A stretch of 64,000 nt of DNA. Origin: an uncultured Bacteroidales bacterium. Lineage in GTDB: Bacteria; Bacteroidota; Bacteroidia; Bacteroidales; UBA3663. Positions 19,254-27,579 of this stretch are shown here, piece after piece. A program made the position numbers and the translations under genes. The notes beneath the pieces are model-generated. The model was not told the origin of the DNA. It did no database searches and saw only the letters and a list, made by a program, of their open reading frames with translations. The stretch is taken from contig CALBPV010000005.1 in assembly GCA_937899265.1 (NCBI GenBank), positions 1-64,000 of the forward strand, written 5' to 3'. The stretch's first letter is position 1, and each line of letters begins with the position of its first letter.

Positions 19254-21035
19254 ATGAATATGAAAAATATTTTCTATAGTGTGAAGACGTGGTGCATGCT
19301 TTTCCTCATGGGAGGCGTGGCCTGCGGTTTGACTTCCTGCAACGACTTCTTCGAACCCCAAACGGACGATGCCCTCTCGGGCGATGACTACATGTCGTCC
19401 ATCACCGAGATGGCTACAGGTTATCTCGGCATTCTCACCAAGATGCAGGCTGTCGGCGACAAGGAGATTTATCTCACCGACACTCGCGGCGAAATGCTGG
19501 AGCCCACCGACCAGTCCATCGCCGAACTCATTGCCCTCTATAATTACGAAGACGATCTCACCGGCAATTCATACGCCGACCCCTCGGGCTACTACGATGT
19601 GGTTATCGCCTGCAACGACTACCTCCAGAACATGCTCGACTTCAAGAAGAACTATCCCGAGATAGTGGCCGAGACAGACTACTTCGAAGGTCTCTTCGCC
19701 TCTGCCATCCGTGTCAAGGTCTGGGCCTACATGACTCTCGCCGAGATTTACGGACAGGCCCTCTGGTTCGACGACCCCATCACCTCTATCAAGGATGTCC
19801 GCGATGCAACCATCTTCACTCGTCTCACCACTGCGCAGATTGTCTCTCGGTGCCTCTCCTTGCTCACCGGCGGATGGCAGGGCTACTCGGCGGCTGAGGA
19901 CTTCTCATGGATTGCCTGGATCGACCCGTCCAACGTCAATTCCATCGCCTCGTCTTCCTACCGCTATTGGGATCAGATGACTCCGCCCTACGATGCCCTG
20001 CTCGTCAAACTAACCCTTTGGGATGCCGCTTTCCAAGATGCTGCAGGCAACACCTCCGGAGCTCAGACCGACTACGAAACCGTGGCCGACCAGATTCTCA
20101 AGATGCTCAACGACAAGTTCATCTCCAACATCACTTACTGGAAGCGCGGCGCTCGTACCTCGGGCGTATATAGCAATATGTGGAACTACGCCTCCCCCAA
20201 CCAGGAGGAGTCCGTCAGCGCCATTATCTACGACTACACCAAGAACCAGACAAACCGGCTGCTCTATCATTTCTCCAACGAATACCCCAACGCCTATCTG
20301 CTCACTTCCAGCGAGGTGGGACGAGCACGTTTCTCCGATACCACCATTGACCCTCTCGGAACCTCCACCGAGGACAGCCGTCTGGGACGCACCACACGGG
20401 AGAACAGCTCGGTGTGGTATATCTCGAAATTCCGTCCCGTGGGCTCCACCGTGCGCGTTGAGGCCTACCAGGATGACGTGCATGTCTATACCTTCCGCGC
20501 AGCCGAACTTTATCTCTGGCTCGCCGAGGCTCTCAACCACCTCGGCAGATACGACGCCCTCAACCACATCATCAACGAGGGTTTCAACTCCACCTGGTCC
20601 GACCTCTTCACCCAAATCGAAGAGGGCGACGAGACAGTGTCCGAGGCCAATCTGTTCCAGTGGAAGGGCTTTACAAGCTATTGGATTAACTCCAAGACCG
20701 GCGGCACCTACAACGGGTTCCGCAACTGCATGGGTGTGGGCAACGTTGCCATTTGGGACGAAACAACCCATACTGCTGCCGAGGCGCAGCGCCACAACGA
20801 CGAACTGCTGGCCAACGAATGGATGTTCGAGTGCGCCTGCGAGGGAAAGGTATATCCCAACCTCATTCGTTTCGCCGAGCGCTACAACGACGCCTCCATC
20901 GTCTCCGACCGTGTGACGCCCAAGTACGCCACCTCCAAAACCGGTGCAACCGAAGCCTCCGTTGCCACCAAAATTCAGAGCGTCAACACCAATTCCGGTG
21001 TAATGGGCTATTACGTGCCCTGGAACTTGTATTAA
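19254..21035 (+). CDS. SusD/RagB-like outer-membrane lipoprotein (second pair)
   Basis: 593 residues from the ATG at 19254; a TTG at 19242 lies in the repeat and is not preferred. The signal sequence ends in GLTSC followed by NDFFEPQTDDALSGDDYM, acidic and SusD-like. SusD-type features include VKVWAYMTLAEIYGQALWFDDPI, FRAAELYLWLAEALNHLG and LANEWMFECACEGKVYPNLIRFAERY near the end. It should form the lid over the SusC encoded at 15959. The spacer holds a heptamer array rather than the usual short gap, so co-translation is less tight than in the first pair. Confidence 0.9.
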   Translation: MNMKNIFYSVKTWCMLFLMGGVACGLTSCNDFFEPQTDDALSGDDYMSSITEMATGYLGILTKMQAVGDKEIYLTDTRGEMLEPTDQSIAELIALYNYEDDLTGNSYADPSGYYDVVIACNDYLQNMLDFKKNYPEIVAETDYFEGLFASAIRVKVWAYMTLAEIYGQALWFDDPITSIKDVRDATIFTRLTTAQIVSRCLSLLTGGWQGYSAAEDFSWIAWIDPSNVNSIASSSYRYWDQMTPPYDALLVKLTLWDAAFQDAAGNTSGAQTDYETVADQILKMLNDKFISNITYWKRGARTSGVYSNMWNYASPNQEESVSAIIYDYTKNQTNRLLYHFSNEYPNAYLLTSSEVGRARFSDTTIDPLGTSTEDSRLGRTTRENSSVWYISKFRPVGSTVRVEAYQDDVHVYTFRAAELYLWLAEALNHLGRYDALNHIINEGFNSTWSDLFTQIEEGDETVSEANLFQWKGFTSYWINSKTGGTYNGFRNCMGVGNVAIWDETTHTAAEAQRHNDELLANEWMFECACEGKVYPNLIRFAERYNDASIVSDRVTPKYATSKTGATEASVATKIQSVNTNSGVMGYYVPWNLY

Positions 21036-21041
21036 CCCTCT

Positions 21042-21068
21042 GTGCCTCGCGGTTCTGCCGCGGGGCAC
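21042..21068. terminator. Strong stem-loop after the second susD
   Basis: GTGCCTCGCGG (21042-21052), a five-base loop TTCTG, then CCGCGGGGCAC (21058-21068): an 11-bp stem with one G-U pair. It sits 6 bases after the susD stop and 45 bases before the next start. No T tract follows, so it may be an RNA-processing or stability hairpin or a partial terminator rather than a full stop. Confidence 0.6.
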
Positions 21069-21113
21069 CCATCGAGAAAACAAATATAGAAACCTAATAC
21101 ATTTTAAATTTAA

Positions 21114-23807
21114 ATGCGTATGAAGAAAACTTTACTGCTTTTGACAGCTGCCCTTCTGGGCTCTGCCGCTGTCAATGCTCAGGTTAAAAAATCCTGGGAT
21201 TTCACCAAAGGTCTTAGCGACGAGACGATTGCCAACCTCAATGCCGACAATGCCAATTGGGCTTCGAACGGTACCGATGCCGAAGGCAATACCAACAATT
21301 GGCAGAATTCCACCAAGCCTTCCACCACCGAGTATCTGAAGGCCAACGGACAGGTGATTCCCGAATTGGAAGGTCTGTTGTTCGACATCGGTAGCAACAA
21401 AGCCAATTCCATCCATGTCGCCACAACCAAACTGCGTCTCACACGCAAGAACACAAAAATCACCTTCCCCAAACTGGCCAACGGACAGAAGGTGACCATC
21501 GTGGGGCGCTCAGCCAACGGAACCGCCACTAACCGCGGTATTGCACCCGTGCAGGACTATCTGAAACTGGTAGAAGGTGAAACAACAGGCGGTGCCTGCA
21601 TCTTCGTGGGCAACGGCGTGGACGGTTCGCTCGGCACATATTCCTTCACCTGGGAGGTGCAGACCGATGCCACCGACTCCGTGGATGTCGCTTTCACGCT
21701 GACACCCGATGGAGGTATCGACTTTACGCTCTTCCAGATTGACAACGGCGACGTTCCCGCCATTGAGGAAGATCCCAACGTAGTCTATATCTACAGCGGT
21801 GACATCGATGAGGATGCCTTCCGCCAGTATGCCGGCCTCGACGACTATTCCACCGTCACCAATATCCCCGTGAGCGAACTGCTCGACGGCACGGTTACTC
21901 CCGACAGCCTGATGACATACGATGTGGCTATTCTCGCCAAGTCGGGCTTCGAAGTGGAAGGGGCTGTCGATTTCCTGAAGGAAGGCCTCAACTATGTGCC
22001 CATGCTCAACCTCTGGCCTGCCGAAGCCCTCGGCTACATCCCTGCCAATGTTGCTACGCCCATCCTGACCGTCGGTGAGGACTATCTCGATGCCGACATT
22101 TTCGCCGAACTTGAGATGGGTGGTGACAACGGCGACGAACTCGTTATGTTCAACGGCGAATCGGGCGTTCTGGGCTACACGCTCGCCGAAGGTTCCGAAT
22201 TTGCCGATGACGAAGTTTACGCCAAGGCCGGCGAAGCCGATGCCATCCATCTGCACGCCAAGCGCAATACCTACATGCTCCTCCCCATTGATCCCGAACA
22301 GATGCTCGCCGACGGCGACCTCAACATGACGGATGCCGGTATCGCTCTCGTCAGCAATGCCGTCAAGTATCTCCGCTCCACCAAGGTCAATGTGGTCGAT
22401 GCTCCCAAGCCCGCCGTCTCCTATCTCTACGAGGACGGCAAGACCACCGTCACTCTCTCCAGCAACCTGGCCGGAGCCAAGATTTACTACACCGTTGACG
22501 GCACACGTCCCACGGTGGAGAACAGCCCCGTCTATAAGGAGCCCCTCGTCTTCACCGAACCCGCCACTCTCATGGCCAAGGTGAAGGCTCCCTCATATAA
22601 CTCCTCCCCCGTCATTGAGGAACAGGTCATTGTCAAGACCCAACTCGGCACTCCCTCCATTTCTGTAGCCCAGGGCGAGGGTTCCAGCACCATCACGCTC
22701 TCCTCTTCGTCGGCTGATGCCAGCCTCTACTACAGCTTCAACGGACAGAAGCAGGCCGACCGTGCCACGCTCTACAGCGAGCCCATCGTCATCACCGAAC
22801 CCGGCACCATTACCGCCTTCGCATACGCCGACGGCTATCTCACTTCCGAAGTCGCTGTTTCCGATGTCTTTGTAGCCGGTATTCCCGCCGTCAAGGACAC
22901 CTTGGCTCACTTCAATGCCGGCACAACCGACTGGTTCGACAACGCCCTTCTCTACGACGCCGAGGGCAACGAGATTCCCACGCCCACAGAGAACTGGACA
23001 GCCAAGACAGCCTACTACTTCGGCAAGAACGCTTGGGAATACTATTCCACCGAGGTGGATCGCGTAGAAACCGTAACCGATGCCGAGGGCAATGTGATTA
23101 AGTCACAGATTCCCGGCCAGGAAAATCGGGATTCCACTGTCACATACTACAAGCCCGACCCCGCAGCCTTCCGCTCCATCAAGTCGGCCACCGACACAAA
23201 GTGGGTCATCTCTACGCAAGGACAGCTGCTCACCGGCGAGACCAACATTGACCAACTCGGCTACGTCAAGACTGAGGGCGCCAGCGATGGACGCTATCAT
23301 GACGAGGCCATCGACCTCATAGGCGGTCCCGCCACCAAGGGCTGTCTCACCATGGGCGGCAAGAACAGCGGCAATCCTTACACCGCTGCTGTTACCACCC
23401 TCGACAAGTATGCTGCTCCCTTCGACGTGGTCGTTTATGCCAATCAGGGCAACAGCGACGGAGCCACCGTCAACGTCGAGATTCAGGTTTCTGCCGACGG
23501 CGAGACTTGGACATCCATCGGCGATGTGAAGATGGCCTACACCATGCGCCACATCAAGAAGACCCGCCTCCACTACAGCACTGCCGGCGAGGTATATGTT
23601 CGTCTCGCTCAGGTGGGCGGCAAACCCAAGGCTCAGATTTGCGACATCTACGTCATCTCTACCGACGGCCTGACCGGCATTCGCGCCATCGAGGAGACCG
23701 CTCCTGTCCGCAAGAGCGATGTCATCTACAACATCCTCGGCCAGAAGGTCGGCAAGGACTACAAGGGTCTCATCATCCGGGACGGCAAGAAGATTATCAA
23801 CAAATAA
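21114..23807 (+). CDS. Large secreted protein with two chitobiase-type C-terminal domains and T9SS-like tail
   Basis: 897 residues, signal peptide ending AAVNAQ. The first 200 residues are beta-rich and begin KKSWDFTKGLSDETIANL, a form common in secreted Bacteroidota proteins of unknown function. Two consecutive modules resemble the chitobiase/beta-hexosaminidase C-terminal domain: AKIYYTVDGTRPTVENSPVY (near 465) and ASLYYSFNGQKQADRATLYS (near 545). A further beta-sandwich follows, then VIYNILGQKVGKDYKGLIIR at the end, a T9SS-type C-terminal signal. No catalytic domain is recognised. The role is unknown; a binding or scaffold protein at the cell surface is a guess from context. A second ATG at 21120 would shorten it by two residues. 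Confidence 0.72.
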   Translation: MRMKKTLLLLTAALLGSAAVNAQVKKSWDFTKGLSDETIANLNADNANWASNGTDAEGNTNNWQNSTKPSTTEYLKANGQVIPELEGLLFDIGSNKANSIHVATTKLRLTRKNTKITFPKLANGQKVTIVGRSANGTATNRGIAPVQDYLKLVEGETTGGACIFVGNGVDGSLGTYSFTWEVQTDATDSVDVAFTLTPDGGIDFTLFQIDNGDVPAIEEDPNVVYIYSGDIDEDAFRQYAGLDDYSTVTNIPVSELLDGTVTPDSLMTYDVAILAKSGFEVEGAVDFLKEGLNYVPMLNLWPAEALGYIPANVATPILTVGEDYLDADIFAELEMGGDNGDELVMFNGESGVLGYTLAEGSEFADDEVYAKAGEADAIHLHAKRNTYMLLPIDPEQMLADGDLNMTDAGIALVSNAVKYLRSTKVNVVDAPKPAVSYLYEDGKTTVTLSSNLAGAKIYYTVDGTRPTVENSPVYKEPLVFTEPATLMAKVKAPSYNSSPVIEEQVIVKTQLGTPSISVAQGEGSSTITLSSSSADASLYYSFNGQKQADRATLYSEPIVITEPGTITAFAYADGYLTSEVAVSDVFVAGIPAVKDTLAHFNAGTTDWFDNALLYDAEGNEIPTPTENWTAKTAYYFGKNAWEYYSTEVDRVETVTDAEGNVIKSQIPGQENRDSTVTYYKPDPAAFRSIKSATDTKWVISTQGQLLTGETNIDQLGYVKTEGASDGRYHDEAIDLIGGPATKGCLTMGGKNSGNPYTAAVTTLDKYAAPFDVVVYANQGNSDGATVNVEIQVSADGETWTSIGDVKMAYTMRHIKKTRLHYSTAGEVYVRLAQVGGKPKAQICDIYVISTDGLTGIRAIEETAPVRKSDVIYNILGQKVGKDYKGLIIRDGKKIINK

Positions 23808-23836
23808 TCCAACCCCTCCCCCCTTTTATACAATTC

Positions 23837-23874
23837 ACCCCGGGTCATCCGCAAGGACGGCTCGGGGTTTCTTA
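23837..23874 (+). terminator. Rho-independent terminator closing the FAS1/SusCD locus
   Basis: A 14-bp stem (ACCCCGGGTCATCC with GGACGGCTCGGGGT, containing G-U pairs and one mismatch) with loop GCAA, followed by TTTCTT. It lies 30 bases after the stop at 23807 and before the convergent glyA gene. Confidence 0.75.
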
Positions 23875-23913
23875 TGGTTGGAGTTCAGCCCGGGGTGGCT
23901 GTTCGTTTGCAAT

Positions 23914-25194
23914 TCAATAGGCGAAGAGGGGATAGTTCTTCATCTTCTCGTTGACGCGGGCACGAACCTTGGCGATTACAGTTTCGTCCTCGGGACTGTT
24001 GAGCACTTCTTCTATCATCTCTGCAATTTCGACCATGAGGTCTTCCTTGGCACCTCGCGTGGTGATGGCGGGCGTACCGAGACGGATGCCTGAGGTCTGG
24101 AAAGCAGAACGCGTGTCGAAGGGAACCATGTTCTTGTTGCAGGTGATATCGGCGGCAACCAAAGCGGTCTCGGCCACCTTGCCGGTCAGTTCGGGATACT
24201 TGAGCCGGAGGTCAACGAGCATGGAGTGGTTGTCTGTGCCGCCGGAAACAATCTTGAATCCGCGCTTTACCAGTTCCTCGGCCAAAACGGCAGCATTCTT
24301 CTTCACCTGGGTCTGATACTCCTTGAACTCGGGTTTCAAAGCCTCGCCGAAAGCCACAGCCTTGGCTGCAATGACATGTTCGAGAGGGCCGCCCTGTGTG
24401 CCGGGGAAGACACTGGAGTCGAGACAGGCCGACATCATCTTGACTACTCCCTTGGGAGTCTTGATGCCCTTGGGATTGGGGAAATCCTGACCCATCATAA
24501 TCACGCCGCCTCGGGGACCGCGCAGCGTCTTGTGGGTCGTGGAGGTCACGATGTGGGCATACTTCACGGGATTGTCGAGCAAACCGGCTGCAATCAGACC
24601 GGCAGGGTGAGCCATGTCAATCATGAGAAGGGCACCCACCTCGTCGGCAATCTTGCGCATACGGGCATAGTCCCACTCACGGGAATAGGCCGAGCCGCCG
24701 CCGATGATGAGCTTGGGCTTGTTCTCCTTGGCCAGACGCTCCATCTCGTCATAATCGACACGTCCGGTCTCCTCATTGAGGTTGTAGGCAACGGGACGGT
24801 AAAGCAGGCCGGAAGAGTTGACTGCAGAGCCGTGCGAAAGATGACCGCCGTGGGCGAGGTTCAGACCCATGAAGGTATCTCCGGGGTCGAGCACGGCAGC
24901 CAGTACGGCCTGATTGGCCTGGGCTCCCGAGTGGGGCTGTACGTTGGCCCAGCAGGCTCCGAAGAGCTCCTTGAGCCGTTCGATGGCCAATGTCTCGATT
25001 TTATCGACCACCTGGCAACCGCCGTAGTAACGATGGCCGGAATATCCCTCGGCGTATTTGTTGGTGAGCACTGAACCCATTGCCTCCATCACCTCGTCCG
25101 ATACGAAGTTCTCTGACGCAATCAGTTCGATACCTTTCATTTGGCGCTGACGTTCCTCGTCGATATAGCCAAATACAAGTGAATCTTTTTCCAT
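23914..25194 (-). CDS. glyA: Serine hydroxymethyltransferase
   Basis: 426 residues, normal length. It interconverts serine and glycine with tetrahydrofolate, feeding one-carbon metabolism in the cytoplasm. Visible signatures include [36 protein letters not shown], the substrate and PLP region [13 protein letters not shown], and [13 protein letters not shown] around the PLP-binding lysine. It lies 39 bases downstream of the L,D-transpeptidase gene on the same strand, so the two may be co-transcribed from the promoter at 26079-26086. Confidence 0.97.
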   Translation of the reverse strand: MEKDSLVFGYIDEERQRQMKGIELIASENFVSDEVMEAMGSVLTNKYAEGYSGHRYYGGCQVVDKIETLAIERLKELFGACWANVQPHSGAQANQAVLAAVLDPGDTFMGLNLAHGGHLSHGSAVNSSGLLYRPVAYNLNEETGRVDYDEMERLAKENKPKLIIGGGSAYSREWDYARMRKIADEVGALLMIDMAHPAGLIAAGLLDNPVKYAHIVTSTTHKTLRGPRGGVIMMGQDFPNPKGIKTPKGVVKMMSACLDSSVFPGTQGGPLEHVIAAKAVAFGEALKPEFKEYQTQVKKNAAVLAEELVKRGFKIVSGGTDNHSMLVDLRLKYPELTGKVAETALVAADITCNKNMVPFDTRSAFQTSGIRLGTPAITTRGAKEDLMVEIAEMIEEVLNSPEDETVIAKVRARVNEKMKNYPLFAY

Positions 25195-25233
25195 TTTGTT
25201 TGATACAGTTGTTATGTTGTTATGTGAATCTTT

Positions 25234-26067
25234 CTATTCGTCCTGACCGATGATGACTGCCATTCCGACGCGAACCAGCGTCTTGAGGCTGTCAAGGTTC
25301 TCGTTGCGGAGACGGATGCATCCCTCTGTGGCCCGTGTTCCGATGCTCCCGGGGTCATGCGTTCCGTGAATGCCTATTCCGCTGAATCCTGTGCGCAGAC
25401 GGATGAACCAGTTGCCGTAAGCGTAGGGGATATATCCTTTCCCGTCGCCGAAATCGTGGCCCCATGTCTCGGACGGCTGAATCTGCTGGATGGTGAACGA
25501 CCCCTCTGGAGTGCGATTGTCGCCCTTGCGTTTCTTGTTGCCTTTGTTGCGGGCGGCAGCGCACCGGTAGCTCACCACTTGACTGCCCTGCGCGTCATAG
25601 AGCGTGAGGGTCAGCTCCTTCTTGTTGATATAGATGAGTCCTTGGGACCAGTCGGGATTGAATCTCTTGACATCCGCCTGCACCTCAGCCGGCAGAAGAG
25701 CCAAATTCTCGGGAGTTGTTCCGCCTCGGGTGACCTTCGGTTTCTCCGGCGCGGGTCGGGTTTTCGGCTTGGCGGGAACGGCAGGCTTCGGTTCAGGTTC
25801 AGGAATCTGCACCCTGTGCAATGCCCCTACAGGCACCTCGGGGAGTTCCGGAAGCAAAAAGAACGGGTCATTGCTTAAATCCAACGTCGGACGGGGAATA
25901 CGCAAAGGAACATTGGCCGGCTTCACCTCAACGGGTTTCGATGGGGCAGACACAGTGTAGCTGAAACGTCTCTCCCCCGAATCGGTCCATATATCGGCAT
26001 GGAGAAGAGCGGGAAATGCTGCAAACCAAAGGGCTGCCAACAGCCTGTGATTCTTTCCTTTCATCAT
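25234..26067 (-). CDS. L,D-transpeptidase (YkuD family)
   Basis: 277 residues with a signal peptide (LLAALWFAAFPALLHA) and a Pro/Lys-rich linker (PEPEPKPAVPAKPKTRPAP). The C-terminal half is a YkuD catalytic domain: LIYINKKELTLTLYDAQG, then GIGIHGTHDPGSIGTRATEGCIR with the conserved His, Ser and catalytic Cys (HGT...TEGCIR). Such enzymes cross-link peptidoglycan or attach proteins to it in the periplasm. Two adjacent ATG codons (26067, 26064) could start it. A -7 box 12 bases upstream gives a very short leader. Confidence 0.88.
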   Translation of the reverse strand: MMKGKNHRLLAALWFAAFPALLHADIWTDSGERRFSYTVSAPSKPVEVKPANVPLRIPRPTLDLSNDPFFLLPELPEVPVGALHRVQIPEPEPKPAVPAKPKTRPAPEKPKVTRGGTTPENLALLPAEVQADVKRFNPDWSQGLIYINKKELTLTLYDAQGSQVVSYRCAAARNKGNKKRKGDNRTPEGSFTIQQIQPSETWGHDFGDGKGYIPYAYGNWFIRLRTGFSGIGIHGTHDPGSIGTRATEGCIRLRNENLDSLKTLVRVGMAVIIGQDE

Positions 26068-26078
26068 AATTCAGGATG

Positions 26079-26086
26079 CAAATATA
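26079..26086 (-). promoter_or_regulatory. -7 promoter element for the L,D-transpeptidase gene
   Basis: On the - strand the sequence reads TATATTTG, a match to TAnnTTTG, ending 12 bases before the start codon. No clear -33 element is seen. Confidence 0.6.
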
Positions 26087-26181
26087 AGACAAAAAAAATA
26101 AAAACGGGCTGAAATCGGGCAAAAAATGCGAGGTTTGCATAAATTCTCGGAATTTATAGCCGTTTTGTCAGATAAAAATGC

Positions 26182-26189
26182 TATCTTTG
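26182..26189 (+). promoter_or_regulatory. -7 promoter element for the helicase-mfd pair
   Basis: TATCTTTG, 17 bases before the ATG at 26206. The nearest TTTTG (26163-26167) is closer than the usual spacing, so the -33 element is weak or absent. Confidence 0.65.
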
Positions 26190-26205
26190 CAGCCCGATTG
26201 ATGAA

Positions 26206-27579
26206 ATGAAAAACAAAGAAACAATAATTTTGAACAACGACATAGTGAATCGGACGCTTCAGGCAACGGGATTCCCGAAGCTCAACGATATGCAAAAGCA
26301 AATGCTCGAAACAGCCGTTTCGGGCCCAGACTGTTTACTGCTCTCCCCCACCGGCAGCGGCAAGACATTGGCATTTCTGCTCCCGCTGTGGCAAATGATA
26401 GAGACCCGTCCCGAGACGGAACGCATCCTGGTGGTCGTTCCTGCCCGCGAGTTGGCCGAACAGATTGCCGATGTGTGGCAGCGTCTCCATACCGACCGCA
26501 GGGTGATTTGTTGCTACGGCGGTCACGACCTCCGCACAGAGGCCCGCGACCTGGACAGCCCGCCGGCCTGGTCCCTGCTTGTGGGCACGCCCGGACGACT
26601 GCTCGACCACGCGGAGCGCGGACACTTCAGTCCGGAAGCCATCACCCGGCTGGTGCTCGACGAATACGACAAAATCTTGGAACTCGGCTTCGAGGAAGAG
26701 ATGAAAGCCCTCGTCGGGAAACTCTCTTCCGTCCGGCAGCGCATTCTCACTTCCGCCACCCACAATATGCCCATCGCCCCTTGGCTGGGCATGAAGAACT
26801 GGAAGCAAATCGAATACGGGATGCGCGACACCGACAGCGAAGCTCCCGACACCGTCCGTCCCAAGTTCACCTTCCGCCTCGTCAAAAGCCCGGTGGCAGA
26901 CAAACTCGAGACTCTCCGGGACCTGCTCTGCACCCTGGAAGACGGAGCCAAGGCCATCGTCTTCAGCAACTATCGCGAGAGTTCCGAGCGTATCGCCCAT
27001 TTCCTGACAGACCACGGCATCGCCTGTGCTCTCTATCACGGAGGACTCGAACAGCCCCAGCGCGACAAGGCGATGATAAGGTTCCGCAACCAAAGCATCC
27101 GGGTGCTCGTCTCGACCGATTTGGCCTCGCGCGGCCTCGACATTCCCGAGGTGGATTACATCATCCACTATCATCTTCCCTCCAGCGAGGAAGCATATAC
27201 CCACCGCAACGGACGTACCGCCCGTGCCGGTGCCGAGGGCAGTGTCTGCTTCATTCTCGGACCGGACGAAGAGCTCCCCGCCTATGTGGACGAAAAGCCC
27301 ATTTGGTTCAATCTCCGTCCCCGCAAGTGGCAGGGAGCCGAATGGGAAACCATCTATATCGGACGCGGCAAACGCGAGAAAATCTCACGCGCAGACGTGC
27401 TGGGATTCTTCACCCGCAACGGTGGCATCGACGGCAGCATGATAGGCCGCATCGATGTACTCGACCACTGCGCTTTCTGCGCCATGCGGGCCGAGGTGGC
27501 CGACGAAGTGCTGTCCAAGGTGCGCGGCCTCAAAATCAAAGGCGAAAAGACACACTACCTCAAAATCACCGAAAGCTGA
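26206..27579 (+). CDS. DEAD-box RNA helicase with DbpA-type RNA-binding domain
   Basis: 457 residues. Q-motif-like start (TGFPKLNDMQKQML), motif I SPTGSGKT (near 46-53), motif II present as DEYD rather than DEAD, motif III SATH, and motif VI HRNGRTARAG. The last 75 residues (KREKISRADVLGFFTRNGG, IGRIDVLDHCAF) match the DbpA/CsdA C-terminal RNA-recognition fold, which in E. coli DbpA binds hairpin 92 of 23S rRNA. A role in assembling the large ribosomal subunit is inferred. The stop codon overlaps the mfd start (TGATG), implying translational coupling. Confidence 0.88.
   Translation: MKNKETIILNNDIVNRTLQATGFPKLNDMQKQMLETAVSGPDCLLLSPTGSGKTLAFLLPLWQMIETRPETERILVVVPARELAEQIADVWQRLHTDRRVICCYGGHDLRTEARDLDSPPAWSLLVGTPGRLLDHAERGHFSPEAITRLVLDEYDKILELGFEEEMKALVGKLSSVRQRILTSATHNMPIAPWLGMKNWKQIEYGMRDTDSEAPDTVRPKFTFRLVKSPVADKLETLRDLLCTLEDGAKAIVFSNYRESSERIAHFLTDHGIACALYHGGLEQPQRDKAMIRFRNQSIRVLVSTDLASRGLDIPEVDYIIHYHLPSSEEAYTHRNGRTARAGAEGSVCFILGPDEELPAYVDEKPIWFNLRPRKWQGAEWETIYIGRGKREKISRADVLGFFTRNGGIDGSMIGRIDVLDHCAFCAMRAEVADEVLSKVRGLKIKGEKTHYLKITES

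Noticed and set aside
26388..27578. N-terminal extension of Mfd by about 400 residues
   Set aside because: The extension lies inside the helicase gene in another frame, has Arg/Pro/His-rich nonsense composition, and normal Mfd length starts at 27579.
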